A stretch of DNA of 64,000 nucleotides from assembly GCA_019916065.1 (NCBI GenBank), contig CM034236.1, positions 58,370,690 through 58,434,689 of the forward strand, given 5' to 3'. Numbering within the stretch: the first letter of the stretch is position 1; each line of letters begins with the position of its first letter. This document shows, piece by piece, positions 22,101 to 34,075 of the stretch. The notes beneath the pieces were generated by a model. That model worked only from the letters and a program-made list of their open reading frames with translations, was not told the DNA's origin and did not search any database. Position numbers and translations under genes: made by a program. Source of the DNA: Vitellaria paradoxa (Eukaryota > Streptophyta > Magnoliopsida > Ericales > Sapotaceae).

Positions 22101-25100
22101 ATGCAGAAATACCTATATCTAAACATAATATGCAGTAAAAAACAGAGTCAGAGAGCAGAAGAAGAAAATAGCATTTACCACTAATACCTGTTTTCCTCAT
22201 CTTCCATACTTTGAAGCTGCACCTTTTCATCCTCAGTTATGTCCAATGCAACCTAAAACTTAGAGCAGAATAGATTTAAAGAATAATCTTCCAACTTATC
22301 AAAGGTTTAGCATAAACCGCGATGCTCAAAAAGATGAAAATAAACATAGCTTTTATGGTCAACTCATTTTTAGAAAATTATCATTCATGCAGTTATCTGC
22401 AGATGTGCAAAGCAAATAATAACCTAAACTAAAGAGGTTACGGGAAATGAAGGCAAAATTCCCTAATTGAAAAGAAGAAGACACTTGAGGAAGCTGTAAA
22501 CTCCCAGCCAACGATTTAGCAAGAACAAGAGTTAGGATGATTACTTAGTCCGAAAAGGTGTCCCAGTTAAAGTTTTTGGATAATTCCATAGTATTTTGCG
22601 GGGCAGACCTGACCCATTTGGGTCACTTAAGATGCACGTTGATTTGTTTTGAAACTATCTCGGGCCTTCGGGTCAATGTAAGGAAATCAGAGATTATTTC
22701 GGTTGGGGATGTGCAAAATTTCCAATGCTTTAGGCAATCTTTGGGTGCAAGGAAGGCAGCTTACCCAAACCTATCTCGAACTGCCACTAGGCTCACAATT
22801 CAAGTCCAAACCAATGTGGGATAAGGTCCTTGAGAAAGTGCATAGAAGACTGATGGGGTGGAAAATAAATTTTCTTTATAGAGGCGGCATCCCTCAATGC
22901 ATTTTTAATCAAATTTTCTTTATTTATCAAATGGAAAATAAAAATAGCAGTTCCGACGAATCAATAGTGGAGATATGGGGAGTGAGATATGGGAGAGAAA
23001 GGAAAGTTTGTTTTTGGATTAATGAACAGGATGAGGAAGAGATAGAGCGCAGACCCATTGTTTTTAAAGCCTGATGCTCAAGAGGAAAATTACTGAGCCT
23101 CTATTATTGCTTAGGTAGGCTGGATTTGATGGGATGAAAGCTCTGAATGGATGTTAAGGAGAGTAAAGTAATTCAGAAAATTTCTTGATGTTTACTGAGA
23201 TGGCTTTGAGGATGAAATTTTAAAACTTATTGGGAAATTGGGGATAGGTGGAGAGAAAGAGCAGGGCTCAGTAGTCAAGAAACCAACAGAGAAGGAAAAA
23301 CAAGAGTTTAAGCTTCTCAAATGTTCTATTAATTACGAATTTACGATAGAGGAAGAGAGCAAATATTAAGGGGGCAGGGTGGTAAAGGGAAAATTATTTC
23401 TAACTGATCAATGAATAGTAGATTAAATAGTTGGAATGCGAGAGGTTTAAGGGGTAGGGGGAGAGAAAGAAAGGACTATAACAAAAACAGTCCTTAAAAA
23501 AATGGAAACTTGATTTAGTTGGCTTCTAAGTTACTACAATTGGAAACTTAAATGGTTTTAAAGTGACTATTGTGAGTTTACAAATGGGTAAAGTGGACTC
23601 AACTTCCAAATGTAAGGGCATCTGGGGGCATAATTGAGACATCAAAGTGATTGATTTAGTTGCTTTTCAATCTCACGTTTGTTCAGCTGCATCAATGATA
23701 ATTTTAAGTGGTTATTTACTGGACCATATGACCTAGTTGTTTACAATGACAAAAAGTTATCCTGAGTCGAGCAGCATTATGTTGCTTACAGGTGGGATGG
23801 GCCTTGTGTATGGGGGAGGATTCATTTCATATCATGAGTGGGTTGGTTGGATTTGAACATGCAAAATGCAAAAGGCTTTACTCTAAAGTAAATAATATGG
23901 AAACATTTCAACATCTAAACTAAAACAGACAACACTATTAAAACCAATATGGTCACTCCATTCTAGCATCATTAATTTGGCAATCAAGCAAGGAAATGAG
24001 AATGGTCATTCCATTCTTGCATACCAAGCTGTCACCTAAATTTTCTGACCTTAGTTAATTAAAGGCATCATGGAATGCTATTTGACAAAACAAAAGGCTA
24101 TAAAAACAATTATGCCAGAGAAATTTTCTACAAAATCCAAAAGAGATCTTCTATGGCTGGGTAAAAATCCCCAGATAACCACCTATACAAAAGACTCATA
24201 AACTAATATTTCAACTTAAGGAGGGGTTTTCTCCACCCCTCGAAAAGCTATTGATTCTTGTCCCCCATATTCCACAATAAGCACAACAGAGCTACCTCTC
24301 ACACTTTCCTTCTATTAATCTTACTCAATCTCACACCATTCCAGTACAGCAGTACTGGATAAACTCAATCGCCATCCTTGGGAACACTACAACACCGAAA
24401 GACAACCAGAGCTTGGGCCCAAATGTCGCTAGCCACCCCACAATAAATGAAATATCTCCTATCCTTTTAATCTTACAAAACTGGACTACTACTACTACTA
24501 CTACTAATAATAATAATAATAATAAATCTACAGAGAGAATTACTCATGCCACAAGCAGGAGTTCATAGATTGAATTGCTTCACATTTTACATGTACAAAC
24601 CAAAACACTTTTAACTTGGCAAAAGATGCCACCAAAGCTATCTCCTCTTAGAATAGAGTTCTTCATTTTAATCTTATCTCAAAATAAACTCGTATAGAAG
24701 TTCATAAAATAAAGGAACTAAAAATGTTTTGTATCAAATCACCTTCAAAGGGTTTACTATGCCAAAAATTTGCTTTATAAGTATGTGGAGTTTGCCTCTG
24801 CCCTCCTTGTCTTCTTGTGTTTAAAATAGCAACGGCCATAAAAGTAACAAATGAAATTTCTCTAAAATTGATAATTATATAGTACAATATTTCCACCACT
24901 CCTTCAACATTATGCATTTAAATTATTACATAGAAAAATCTTGTTATTCCTTCATCCCAAAAAAATTCATGCGGCAAAACGTTTGCTTGTTGCGTTCCTT
25001 CCAACCTGCTCCCAAACAAAAAAGCACACAGAAATATGTATTGTATTACATCAAAGCACCAAAGGGGATGCACCAAACAAACATGACATGTAATAAAACC

Positions 25101-26313
25101 AACTAGGAAAAAACAAAAACAAAAACAAAAACAAAAACAAAAAAGAGTTCTTGAGCTACCAGATATATAACCAGAAACATGATGCCTAATGGTTTATCCT
25201 GTAAGTGGTTGAGTACTGGAAAACAATCAGCTAATTTGCAATTCTTTGAGGCTTGTGTTTGGATCGAGGCTTGTGTTTGGATCAGGGATTTGTCAAGGAA
25301 AAAAAAAAGGATAGAAATTCAAAATTCTCTCTCTTGTTTGGATGGATATGAGAAATGGAATAGAAAAAGGAATAGAATTTGGAAAATTAAAATTAATTAA
25401 ATTAAAAAACTAAATTATTGATGAATGCCTTTTACTTTATTATATGTTTTGAACCATTTAGACAAGGATATGGATTTGAGATTTTATATTTCCTTCCTCC
25501 TTTAACTACCTCTCTTCCAACCCTTCTCTTTTCCCTTGCTAAATTTTCATTCCAAACACACCCTTGATGAACTTCATACAAAAGCCTGAAGATTGAGCTC
25601 GGAAGTGCTAGGTCTGAGCGGGGCAAGATACTACTACCTTATTCTCAACTTTATTTTGGTGAAACCATTTTCAGCCATTTCAGAAACTTCGATTTATATT
25701 TAACCATGAAAAAAAAATCAAATAATTTGATCTTTTCACCTTTTAAATGAAAAAAAAAAATTAATAATGCATTTTTCTCAACATAACCAGTCGATTACAA
25801 TGAGCAGCCAGAAGTTTGAACAAGCTAAGAATGGCGTGATCTTTAGCACCTAGACCAATAGCCTACAACCCGATGCACATTAAAGAATGAGACACATATT
25901 CTACCCATTCGCACAGCCGCTTCAATCAGAGAAATTAAAGTATGAAACACATATTCTACCCGTATGCACAAAACGGGGAAAATCTCCCAGCCACAGCGAG
26001 AAATTAACTAGAAACTTCAAATCAAAAACAAATTTCATAAAATTACCATCAATGAGACGTTGGATAATCACAGAACAAACTACAAAAGGAAAAAGGAGAA
26101 CATATAGTGCATGCATAAATACATAGCGAAACGAAAAAAGAAAAAGAAATAAAAGAAACAGAGAAGAGAAGATAGAAGACGAACCTGTTTGGCAAGGAGC
26201 TCTCTTTCAATGTTGCCAGAAGCGAAGAAGGGAGCGTCGGGACCGAAACATCGACGAACTGGGCTCCAGTACGGAAACCCTAACGGGTTTCGGTTTTCTA
26301 CATCCATAGCCAT
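19154..26313 (-). CDS. C2H2 zinc-finger protein, ZNF511-like (251 aa, four exons)
   Basis: Exons are 26313-26185, 22252-22188, 20084-19886 and 19516-19154, with introns of about 3.9, 2.1 and 0.37 kb. All junctions are GT-AG and phases close (0, 2, 0) to 252 codons. Three C2H2 fingers are visible: C69/C74...H87/H92, C96/C99...H112/H117 and C134/C139...H152/H157. The C-terminus is basic (KKQRLKQQRKQAVQKREE), followed by SSISFGRRNTRGFAFVSRA. The layout matches eukaryotic ZNF511, a conserved, poorly understood nuclear zinc-finger protein. The start is the second Met-containing frame in exon 1 (MAMDVENRN); initiation at the second Met is also possible. Introns 1 and 2 contain LINE and other debris, which explains their size. 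Confidence 0.9.
20583..20603. repeat. (GA)n microsatellite in ZNF511-like intron 2
   Basis: A GA run preceded by a short G-rich tract (20569-20582) in the second intron. Confidence 0.9.
20871..21290 (-). pseudogene. Coding-like fragment in intron 2, family not recognised
   Basis: On the minus strand, 21290-21140 reads GFYEGCQKTIQEKKARQQ in one frame. From about 21140 the likely continuation is in another frame (ASDLVRESTPAEQ ... GVAWLLALCCTRVVYH ... LWLVYNGIWANAG), up to the stop at 20871. It has codon-like composition and a plausible charged-then-hydrophobic layout. A frameshift and a stop separate the halves. It is likely a copied fragment of another host gene. I could not identify the parent, and it is not part of the ZNF511 model. 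Confidence 0.4.
22540..22960 (+). pseudogene. LINE reverse transcriptase fragment in ZNF511-like intron 1
   Basis: The plus frame from 22558 reads FLDNSIVFCGAD, where intact plant L1 elements have the FADD catalytic box. It continues with LRCTLICFETISGLRVNVRKSE, a conserved block after that box. A frameshift near 22740 moves the continuation (YLELPLGSQFKSKPMWDKV, then RRLMGWK) to the next frame. The catalytic Asp pair is lost. It is antisense to the host gene. Confidence 0.75.
23400..23860 (+). pseudogene. LINE endonuclease-domain fragment in ZNF511-like intron 1
   Basis: From 23410 the plus strand reads MNSRLNSWNARGLRG, the usual start of an L1 ORF2 endonuclease. KKWKLDLVG, a GIWGH piece and YGGGF-like pieces follow in shifting frames with stops. 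It lies downstream of the RT fragment, the reverse of the normal ORF2 order (endonuclease, then RT). Confidence 0.6.
24485..24526. repeat. (CTA)n(ATA)n compound microsatellite
   Basis: A trinucleotide run of ACT units followed by AAT units, in intron 1 of the ZNF511-like gene. Confidence 0.9.
25232..25575. repeat. MITE-like inverted-repeat element in intron 1
   Basis: The left part has a duplicated GAGGCTTGTGTTTGGATC, then GGGATTTGTCAAGGAAAA. The right end read on the minus strand gives TCAAGGGTGTGTTTGGAATG and a GCAAGGGAAAAG block. These form imperfect inverted ends. Similar ends occur at 37475-37735 and 38370. Target duplication not resolved. Confidence 0.45.
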
Positions 26314-27545
26314 GTGCTGTCTGTGGCGATTGTTTTCGCTGGAACTTTCTCCAGAGCGAGAGGGTGATCACCATCTACTCCGGCGAGTATTAGGGCCCTA
26401 ATCGTTGAGGCCGTGTGCCATTGATGAGAGAATAGGATTTGGGCCGCTGGGAATTTAAGCCCAGCTTATTGGATATCTCACAAAGATTTTTGGTTTGAGA
26501 AACCAGTGATTTGAAACTGTACCCAAACCCGACCCGAGAAATGATCGATTTGAGCGCCAATTATTCAACCATCGGATAAATTAGAATTCAAAAGATACGT
26601 GTTATGGAAATAATTAAATTGTAATTTTACTAGTGTATTAAACATTTATAATTGTTTTACTTAGTAAAACTATTATTTTCATTTATAAAAAATAAAAATA
26701 ATTAAATAATAATTTTAATTTATAAGAATTGTTCAATTAATCAGTCCAAATAAACTGTAAATGATTTGTGCAGGTTATCAATTCGACCGTGGGCTTTAAT
26801 AATTTGAATTCAATTTTTTGTTAGAATGAATTTGAGTTATATTGTTATTAATGTCGTGCAACGAATTTATAATTCGCCTGACTAATTGAATTAATGCAAA
26901 TTTTAAGGATCATGAAAATCATACTTCGATATTTTTTAAGTGGCCTTTCTTTTGTATAATTTAAAAATAAATATTAAACATGATGCGATAACATAATTTA
27001 GAATGACATAACATCAACACAATATTATTTAAAAAAATACATCAACATGGCATGAATATTTTAATTTAAAATTGATACTATTTAATCTGATTTTAAAATA
27101 AATTGATTATTTAATATCTTAATAAAAGTTTAATATATTTAAACATAAAATAACAATACGATTACAAATCCGAGCATGTATGAAAGCCTCATTTGGCATA
27201 AAATAAATCTCTAAAAAATTTTATAAATCTCTAACAACTCCTCTACTTCTAATTCTCTACCTCTAATTTTCCCGCCATCACTAATTTTAAAAAAATTCAA
27301 TATTTCGCTAAAAAAAAAAAATCTAAAAGTAAGTTAACCGAATGTATAAATTTTTTATACAATCATATTCTTCGTGTCGAAAACTTTCAAACGAGTATCA
27401 TTGTCGCTATTTTTTGTGAATTTTTTTGAATCCGTGGGAACGGATTTGAAAATTTGTGCCCACGGTTTGTGACTTTTCAGAAAAAAACGACGCCAAAATT
27501 AATCTCAAACTATATTTTATCTCAATTTATTTTATTTTTTCTTAC

Positions 27546-27685
27546 TCCAAACGAGGCCGAAATGTCAACTCGAACTATCACCCATTTGCGATATTTTTTT
27601 GGGGGGGGGGGATCCAAACGAGGCCGAAATGTCAACTCGAACTATCACCCATTTGCGATATTTTTTTTGGGGGGGGGGGGGGGAT
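27546..27685 (+). repeat. 67-bp tandem duplication with G runs
   Basis: The unit from TCCAAACGAGGCCGAAATG to a G run plus GAT occurs at 27546-27612 and again at 27613-27685. Copies are identical except for T- and G-run lengths. Confidence 0.9.
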
Positions 27686-28604
27686 CTTGTGCAAATATGG
27701 ACGGGCCGTATTTTCAAGTGCAATAATAGGCCCTTGTATTCATATGATGGTAATTATTAATACTAATAACTATAAAATTTTATTTTTCAAGTAAACTTTG
27801 AATTATCTAAGTTTAGACTCACCTTTTTTAATCTCTCTATCTTCCAAGAATATATCCGAAGATTCATAATTTTTCTCAAGTCATTAGTACCAAATCCAAT
27901 GATTTTAAACTCATAATTACAAATGTAACTCAAATTCATAACTTACTATATATATTAATACGCATACCTTAACTAATAAGTTAAATTGAAAAGGATTTTG
28001 AGAAGTACCTTTAAAAGTCATATGTTTGCTTAATTTTAAATATTTGTTTTTGTATATAGAACTTTTATATATGATCTATATTATTTTAAAATGTGTCCTA
28101 ATAAAGGCGTGATAAAATGTAACTGAAGTGTAAAAAAGAGAAAATAACATTAAAGAAAAAACAAACACATAAGACTTCATGTTTTGTTACTTTTATATAT
28201 TTCTTGTGCTGACATTGTGATGTGACATTTTTACCAATTACCAAAACAAATTAAAAAAAAAACAAATGATATTTGGTGAACCAAATAGTATGATGTAGAT
28301 TATACATTTTTATTATTAGTTGCTACAATTTCACTGTATGAACTGTAGAAAAGACTACTAAAAAATTCTCCATTAATGATGTTTGGAATGGAAATTATGG
28401 AACCATTATTAGTTGACAAGTCTATCGATCATTTTAATATGCTTTTAATTAACTTGCCAGACAAAAGATAATGACAGGCAATTCAATATGCTATGTGGGA
28501 TATCCACAAGAAACGAAAAAGAAAAACAAGTACTAAAATTTTCTTAATTACACAAAGTTATAATAATTTATTTTATACTCTTACTTTTGTTATGGTTGTG
28601 TTTA

Positions 28605-28765
28605 GAGTTGTATAAAAGTGTATAAAATAAAATAAAATTATAAAAATAAATATCTTATAATTCATGTAATGAGTGAAGAATTTAAATTTTACTGTCCCAT
28701 AATTCGTATTTATAAAAATTTATAAGATTTTATTTTATTTTATTTGCCCATAAACGGAGCCTATT
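28605..28765. repeat. MITE-like AT-rich element
   Basis: The left end GGTTGTGTTTAGAGTTGTAT and the right end on the minus strand (GGCTCCGTTTATGGGC) are imperfect inverted repeats bordering TATAAAATAAAAT-type sequence. Related to 54962-55386. Confidence 0.45.
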
Positions 28766-29190
28766 TGTCAATAAGAATTGTACTGGCCTCGCCTCAGTAC
28801 TCATTGCGTAAGGGATAGGGGTTTTAAGAATTGTCAACGGCTCCAAGTCTAAGTCATTTCACATGCGCCATCAAAAACCAACCAAGACAAGGGGCAATAA
28901 TTAATTACCAAAAAAATAATAATAATAATAATTCGTTATTTGTTGGCAAGGAGGACACCCGGCCCAGAGTCCACACCACATGCTTCATCAAACTCATGCA
29001 GTGGCAAGTTGCCAAATTCGTCTCTTTCAAAGTTTCTATCAGTCTACTTTTTAGATATATCTATTGCTTATACAAGAGCGCAATTATAGAATCATTGATC
29101 ATAGATTGTATGTTTTTTCCTAGTATAATTTTCTGCATATATACGTAATACATTCATATATACAAAGTCGAATATGAAACAAAAATCTTA

Positions 29191-29462
29191 GGTGGGATTT
29201 GGTTTAATTTTTTATTTTCTGTTTTTGTTTTATATATAAAAAATCTCAAAACGAGAATACAGAAAATATTTTATTTTTTTTGTTTTTAAAATTTTTCTTA
29301 TTTTGAGTTAAAAACTCTCAAAAAAAATATTTTTTCATTTTTCATTTCATGTGTAAATTTATTTTCTGTTTTTTAAATCAAATTTTGAGAACACAAGTAA
29401 TTAAATGAGTTTTAAACCCGAAAACAGAAAAAAAAAAAAAAAAAAAAAAAACGAATGACACC
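29191..29462. mobile_element. Tourist-like MITE, copy 2 (272 bp)
   Basis: TTA direct repeats lie at 29188-29190 and 29463-29465. Termini are GGTGGGATTTGGTTTA and, on the other strand, GGTGTCATTCGTTT. It includes an A run near 29429-29451. Same family as 17705-18021 and 32958-33261. Confidence 0.6.
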
Positions 29463-31408
29463 TTAAAACTTGATTGATATACCAAAAACCCTTGAGAGAT
29501 GAAATGTGAAGTCAAATTCTACAAATATTTAAGATTGTAACAAATCACACAAAACACTCCGCAACTATCATTCTCGAGCGCACTCATTCTAACCAATTTT
29601 CCTCTCATTCTTACATTTGTATTAATAATTGAACTAATTTTTTCTTTTTTTTTTTTTTTACGATTTTTCATATGTACATAAATTTTTCTAAGTAGAAGCA
29701 TCTTTTTACAATTTTTTTTTTTCTATGGACACGTAAAACATGTTTAGAAGTTACCAAATAAAAAAAATTAGTAAGAAAAAGTTTTGGCCCATAAATTTTA
29801 AATTCATTTTTTTTTTTTTTTAAAAAACTATGACCCTCCACTGCAAACTTTCTAGATTCGCCCCTTATTACTATTGCTAATAAAAACTAGCATATTTATT
29901 TTCAGATAATATAGAAATTGACTTCAATTTTATGTGAAACTTTGAGGGTGCATGGGACAGCAATGCTTGAGGAACGCCGTCCCACTCCTTGTTCATATCA
30001 TCCAATATTAATTTTATCTCATAAGACAGAGTCAATGCATGATAGCTCCCACCGCAACTACCGAGAAGGCATCAATGATGTTGACTTGATAACCATTAAC
30101 CTATAAAAATCCTTGTTGCAGTGTTGACAAGTGGGAATATAAACAAAGAAAAGGCTGAAATTGATTTCAGTTTGATGCTTATGCAACCGCGTAAGATAGA
30201 GCCTTCGGGAATGAAATATATTCTCTCTTTTTTTTTTTTTTTTTTTTGATGTGTATACATATTCAAAGGGGACAAAGAGGAGGGAGAAGTCAAATAATAA
30301 TCCTCCTTATTTCACTGATTTAGTAGTATAATTTTAATAAAAATTTTAAGTACCCTTAAAACTCATCAATTAAGCTTTTAAGAACTCTTACTAATCCTCC
30401 TTATTCACAATTTCTTTAATCCTACGTACCAACCATCAAGTTCTATCTTCGCCTGTACTTTAGTTACCCCTATGACATTCCGATAAAGCATTTTGATATA
30501 TTTGCTTAAACATGCAAGACAGAATTGCCTCGGCTTTTCTATTTGGTAGAAAAAGCTGGCAAATTATGAATTAGTCTAGGCTAGCTTAGCTGTCATTTGG
30601 AAGCAAGGTTGGTTCTTTTTGGTGGCTATCATTTCAAACATCCTCGTCTTAATTGGCACCTAATAGGGGAAAAAAAAAAAAGTTTGGGAACGTTTGACGC
30701 CCTAATAAATATTAAAAAAATCTAAAAATATATAAAAATTATTTATTTTTAATTTTACTATACGAATTATGAATTTACAAATTATCTTATTTTATCTCAA
30801 TTTTTAATGAACTGAAATGCAGATGGGCAAATTTAATTCAGAAAAGAATCGCATGCCCCGTGTTGAACACTGGGGTTGTTGGAGCTCTACATAGGACAAC
30901 GTTTGTTAATATGTCATTTTCAGTTGTCTGAATTAATAAAACCAAATCAGAGAGAGAAGCCGTTCAGCGCCCCCCAGCGTGTCCACGTGGCAATGCCGAC
31001 GAAATGACAAAAAAGGCAATGAGTGAGAACTGTATTTTCAAGAAACAGCCAAGTTGAAACTTTCAAGGCCTAAATGCCCGAGCAAGCTTATATATTAAAT
31101 TAGTAATGGTGGGTGTAAGAAGAGTATATGATTTGTGGGTTTCTTGCGTTGTCAACCGTTGGATCAGGCACATGACGTTGATGAATGCCTTTGATTAAGA
31201 ATACAGAGAAAAATCTAAAAGACTTATATTTCCTATCATGAAAAATTTTGAAAAACGAAGTGCTACAATTATTATCTCTACGGGTGAATTAAATCAAGGT
31301 TACTAGAATACGTTGAATCCTTAGTAGGCTTTGACCAAGCAAAACTGATTTGTTTAATGGAAAAAATAAGTAGAATTTCACCAATCTCTACCTTCTTCTT
31401 CGTCTCCT

Positions 31409-31418
31409 ATTTATAAGA
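31409..31418 (+). promoter_or_regulatory. TATA box of the peroxidase gene
   Basis: TATTTATAAG lies 66 bases upstream of the ATG, predicting a short leader of about 40-45 bases. Confidence 0.65.
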
Positions 31419-31419
31419 C

Positions 31420-31423
<4 letters not shown>

Positions 31424-31451
<28 letters not shown>

Positions 31452-31452
31452 T
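31424..31452 (+). repeat. (GA)n run in the peroxidase leader
   Basis: A GA microsatellite between the TATA box and the start codon, within the predicted 5' UTR. Confidence 0.9.
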
Positions 31453-31483
31453 TGGGTGAAATTTTTGTTAGGAAGATAGAGAA

Positions 31484-34075
31484 ATGGAGGCATGGAAAGG
31501 CTTGTGTATGGTGATGCTGATGCTGATGATAGTGGTGGTACCGAGAGGAGAAGGGCAGCTATCAGAGAATTTCTACAGGTCAAGTTGCCCCAACGTGGAA
31601 AGCATAGTAAAGCAAGCTGTGTCCACAAAATTTAGCCAGACGTTCACTACAATTCCGGCGACACTTCGTCTATTTTTTCATGATTGCTTTGTTGAGGTAG
31701 GCCTAGTGCTCTATCTGGTTCTGCTATGTTAGTAAACTTGTAAGGGAGCGATTATTCCATGCTTACTTTAGATGGAGTTACCCAATCACATGTTAATGAG
31801 ACGTTCTTCCAATATTTGAGCAACATATAAATTTTTTCTTTGCAAGACACTCGATGTTCTTCTGGTGTCCATGTAATCACTAATCATATATTTCAAGTCT
31901 TTTAAATAGTGATTAATTAGAATATGTGTGTAACTAATTAGATTTTAATTTTGTACAATTTGAGAGTAAGATTAATAATATCAGAGATGATAAGATAACA
32001 CGATTCAAATAATTTAAAATTGACAGAATTTTATTTATTTTTAACATTTTTATTAATTTTTAAAATATTTAAATATAAATACAAATAGACACGATTATGA
32101 ATCTAAATTCAACTTGTGAAAATAAATTACCATTTCTCTTTTACAATGAGATTTCGAATGTTGGTCCATCTATTAATTTCCAGCGGTATAAAGTCCCAAG
32201 TGGAAATTGGATAAATCGTTAAAAATATTATTATTTATTGATTTATTCAACCCATTTAGTCATTTAATTTGTCAATATATTTTTGGGGTGTATGGTTTTT
32301 CTATTCAAATTTAACGCTGCTATTGTGATTTATACGTGAATTTGGTAGGCCAAGGTTTGAATTTCCTTATAATTTCCCCTTATTTATTTTTTTTTTTTTT
32401 ATTAATTGGGGTGTGGAATTCTTATTGTTATGTCCGCCTTTGACCAACCAAGCCGGGCTCTAGGTACAACAATGGTAAGGACGCCATAATGGACTAATTC
32501 AATTGCCTAAATGGATTCACATTAATGATGGCAATTAATGATAGGTCAATGAAATAGCATGACCGCCAAACAGATCCTTCAAATGCTATTTATGTTAATA
32601 TTTTGGAGATTACTCTTTTAGAGTGGATGTAGGTGCTTCCATTTTGCTGGCCCTATTGGCCGGAATTTGTTCTCATATATTCCCCAGCTTTCCTTTGCAG
32701 GGATGTGATGCCTCGGTTACGATTGCATCACCAAACGGAGATGCAGAGAAGGATGCCGAAGATAACCTCTCCCTGGCAGGAGATGGATTTGACACTGTCA
32801 ACAAGGCAAAGCAAGCCGTAGAGGCAGCCTGCCCTGGTGTAGTCTCATGTGCAGACATCTTAACAATTGCTGCCAGAGACGTTGTAGAGCTGGTAATAAT
32901 TAAACACTATAAACATCCACTACCCCTGCCCAAATGCTAATTTCACGTTGCTCTTTAAGTGACATTTGATTTATTTTTTTATTTTTTGTTTTGAATTTAT
33001 TTTATAATTTTTAAAATAAAAAAAATAACTCAATACGTATTTGATCACTTATATTTTTAAATTTATTTTAAAAAATAAAAAATAAATTTATACATAAAAT
33101 AAAAATAACAAAAAGTAATTTTTGGACATTTTTAATTAAAAAAAAAGAAAATTTTAAAATAAAAAAATAGAGTATTTTTTATTTTCTTTATTTTGAGATT
33201 TTTTAAAACATAAAGTATACAAATCAAAAACAGAAATTAAAAAAGTAAACCAAATGTCACATTAATTTATTTATTTTTTTTAAAATGATCATATTTAATC
33301 TCTTATTTCCTTTAACTTCTTTTAAATCAAGAAAGACAAAAAGGTCAAATTAATAAAAAATTAAAAAATTAAAATTTTTTCTCTTTCTAAATACCAATAA
33401 AAAAAATTAAATTTTCCGTAATTAATTTTTTTTCTCATCCCAAACCCTGCCTCAAACTCAAATTTTGAAGCAAAAATTCACTTAATTACCTCTTTGTAGG
33501 CTGGAGGCCCTTCGTTCAACGTAGAGTTGGGACGTCGAGACGGACTCATCTCCCGGGCGTCTAATGTTGCTGGAAATCTCCCAGAGCCCTCCTTTAATCT
33601 CAATCAACTCAACGCCATGTTTGCCAAGCACAATCTCACCCAGTTTGATATGATTGCTTTGTCTGGGGCTCACACTCTAGGGTTTTCCCACTGCAATCGC
33701 TTTGCGGATCGTCTTTACTCATTCTCCTCCTCATCCACCGTGGACCCTTCCCTGGACCAAACCTATGCTCAGCAGCTGATGCAAGCCTGTCCTCGGAACG
33801 TAGATCCCAGCATTGCAATTGACATGGATCCTGTAACCCCGAGAACTTTCGACAACGTCTATTACCAGAATTTGGTTGCAGGGAAGGGTTTGTTCACTTC
33901 GGATGAAGTGCTCTTCAGCAATCCAGCGTCTCAGCCTACTGTTAATGATTTTGCTAATAGCCCTAATGAATTTAATGGAGCCTTTGCCACTGCAATGAGG
34001 AAGCTTGGCCGGGTTGGAGTCAAAACTGGAAGACAAGGAGAGATCAGAAAAGATTGCACAGCCTTCAATTCTTGA
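31484..34075 (+). CDS. Class III secretory peroxidase (326 aa, three exons)
   Basis: Exons are 31484-31696, 32701-32892 and 33500-34075, all phase 0 with GT-AG junctions, giving 327 codons. A signal peptide covers about residues 1-24, with mature start [13 protein letters not shown]. The distal haem site is in LRLFFHDCF (R62, H66). The proximal haem ligand is H193 in [13 protein letters not shown]. All eight disulphide cysteines of the family are present in the mature protein. The enzyme oxidises phenolics with hydrogen peroxide in the apoplast or vacuole, in lignin and wall chemistry or defence. The sequence resembles the Arabidopsis PRX51/PRX55 type (from memory). Many family genes have three introns; here the last two exons are one. 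Intron 1 is about 1.0 kb, and intron 2 contains a Tourist-like MITE. Confidence 0.95.
32958..33261. mobile_element. Tourist-like MITE, copy 3, in peroxidase intron 2 (304 bp)
   Basis: TTA direct repeats lie at 32955-32957 and 33262-33264. The inverted ends match well: AGTGACATTTGATTTA on the left and TGTGACATTTGGTTTA on the opposite strand at the right. The interior is TTTTAAAATAAA-type sequence. No coding capacity. Confidence 0.75.

Larger units (their letters stand above)
26314..31408. other. Intergenic, ZNF511-like upstream region to peroxidase promoter
   Basis: No gene is supported. Contents: the 5' flank of the ZNF511-like gene (26314-26450), a 67-bp tandem duplication at 27546, MITE-like sequence at 28605-28765, a Tourist-like MITE at 29191-29462, a T run at 30232-30248, and a G-box CACGTG near 30984-30989 upstream of the peroxidase. 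The rest is AT-rich and featureless to me. Confidence 0.55.
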
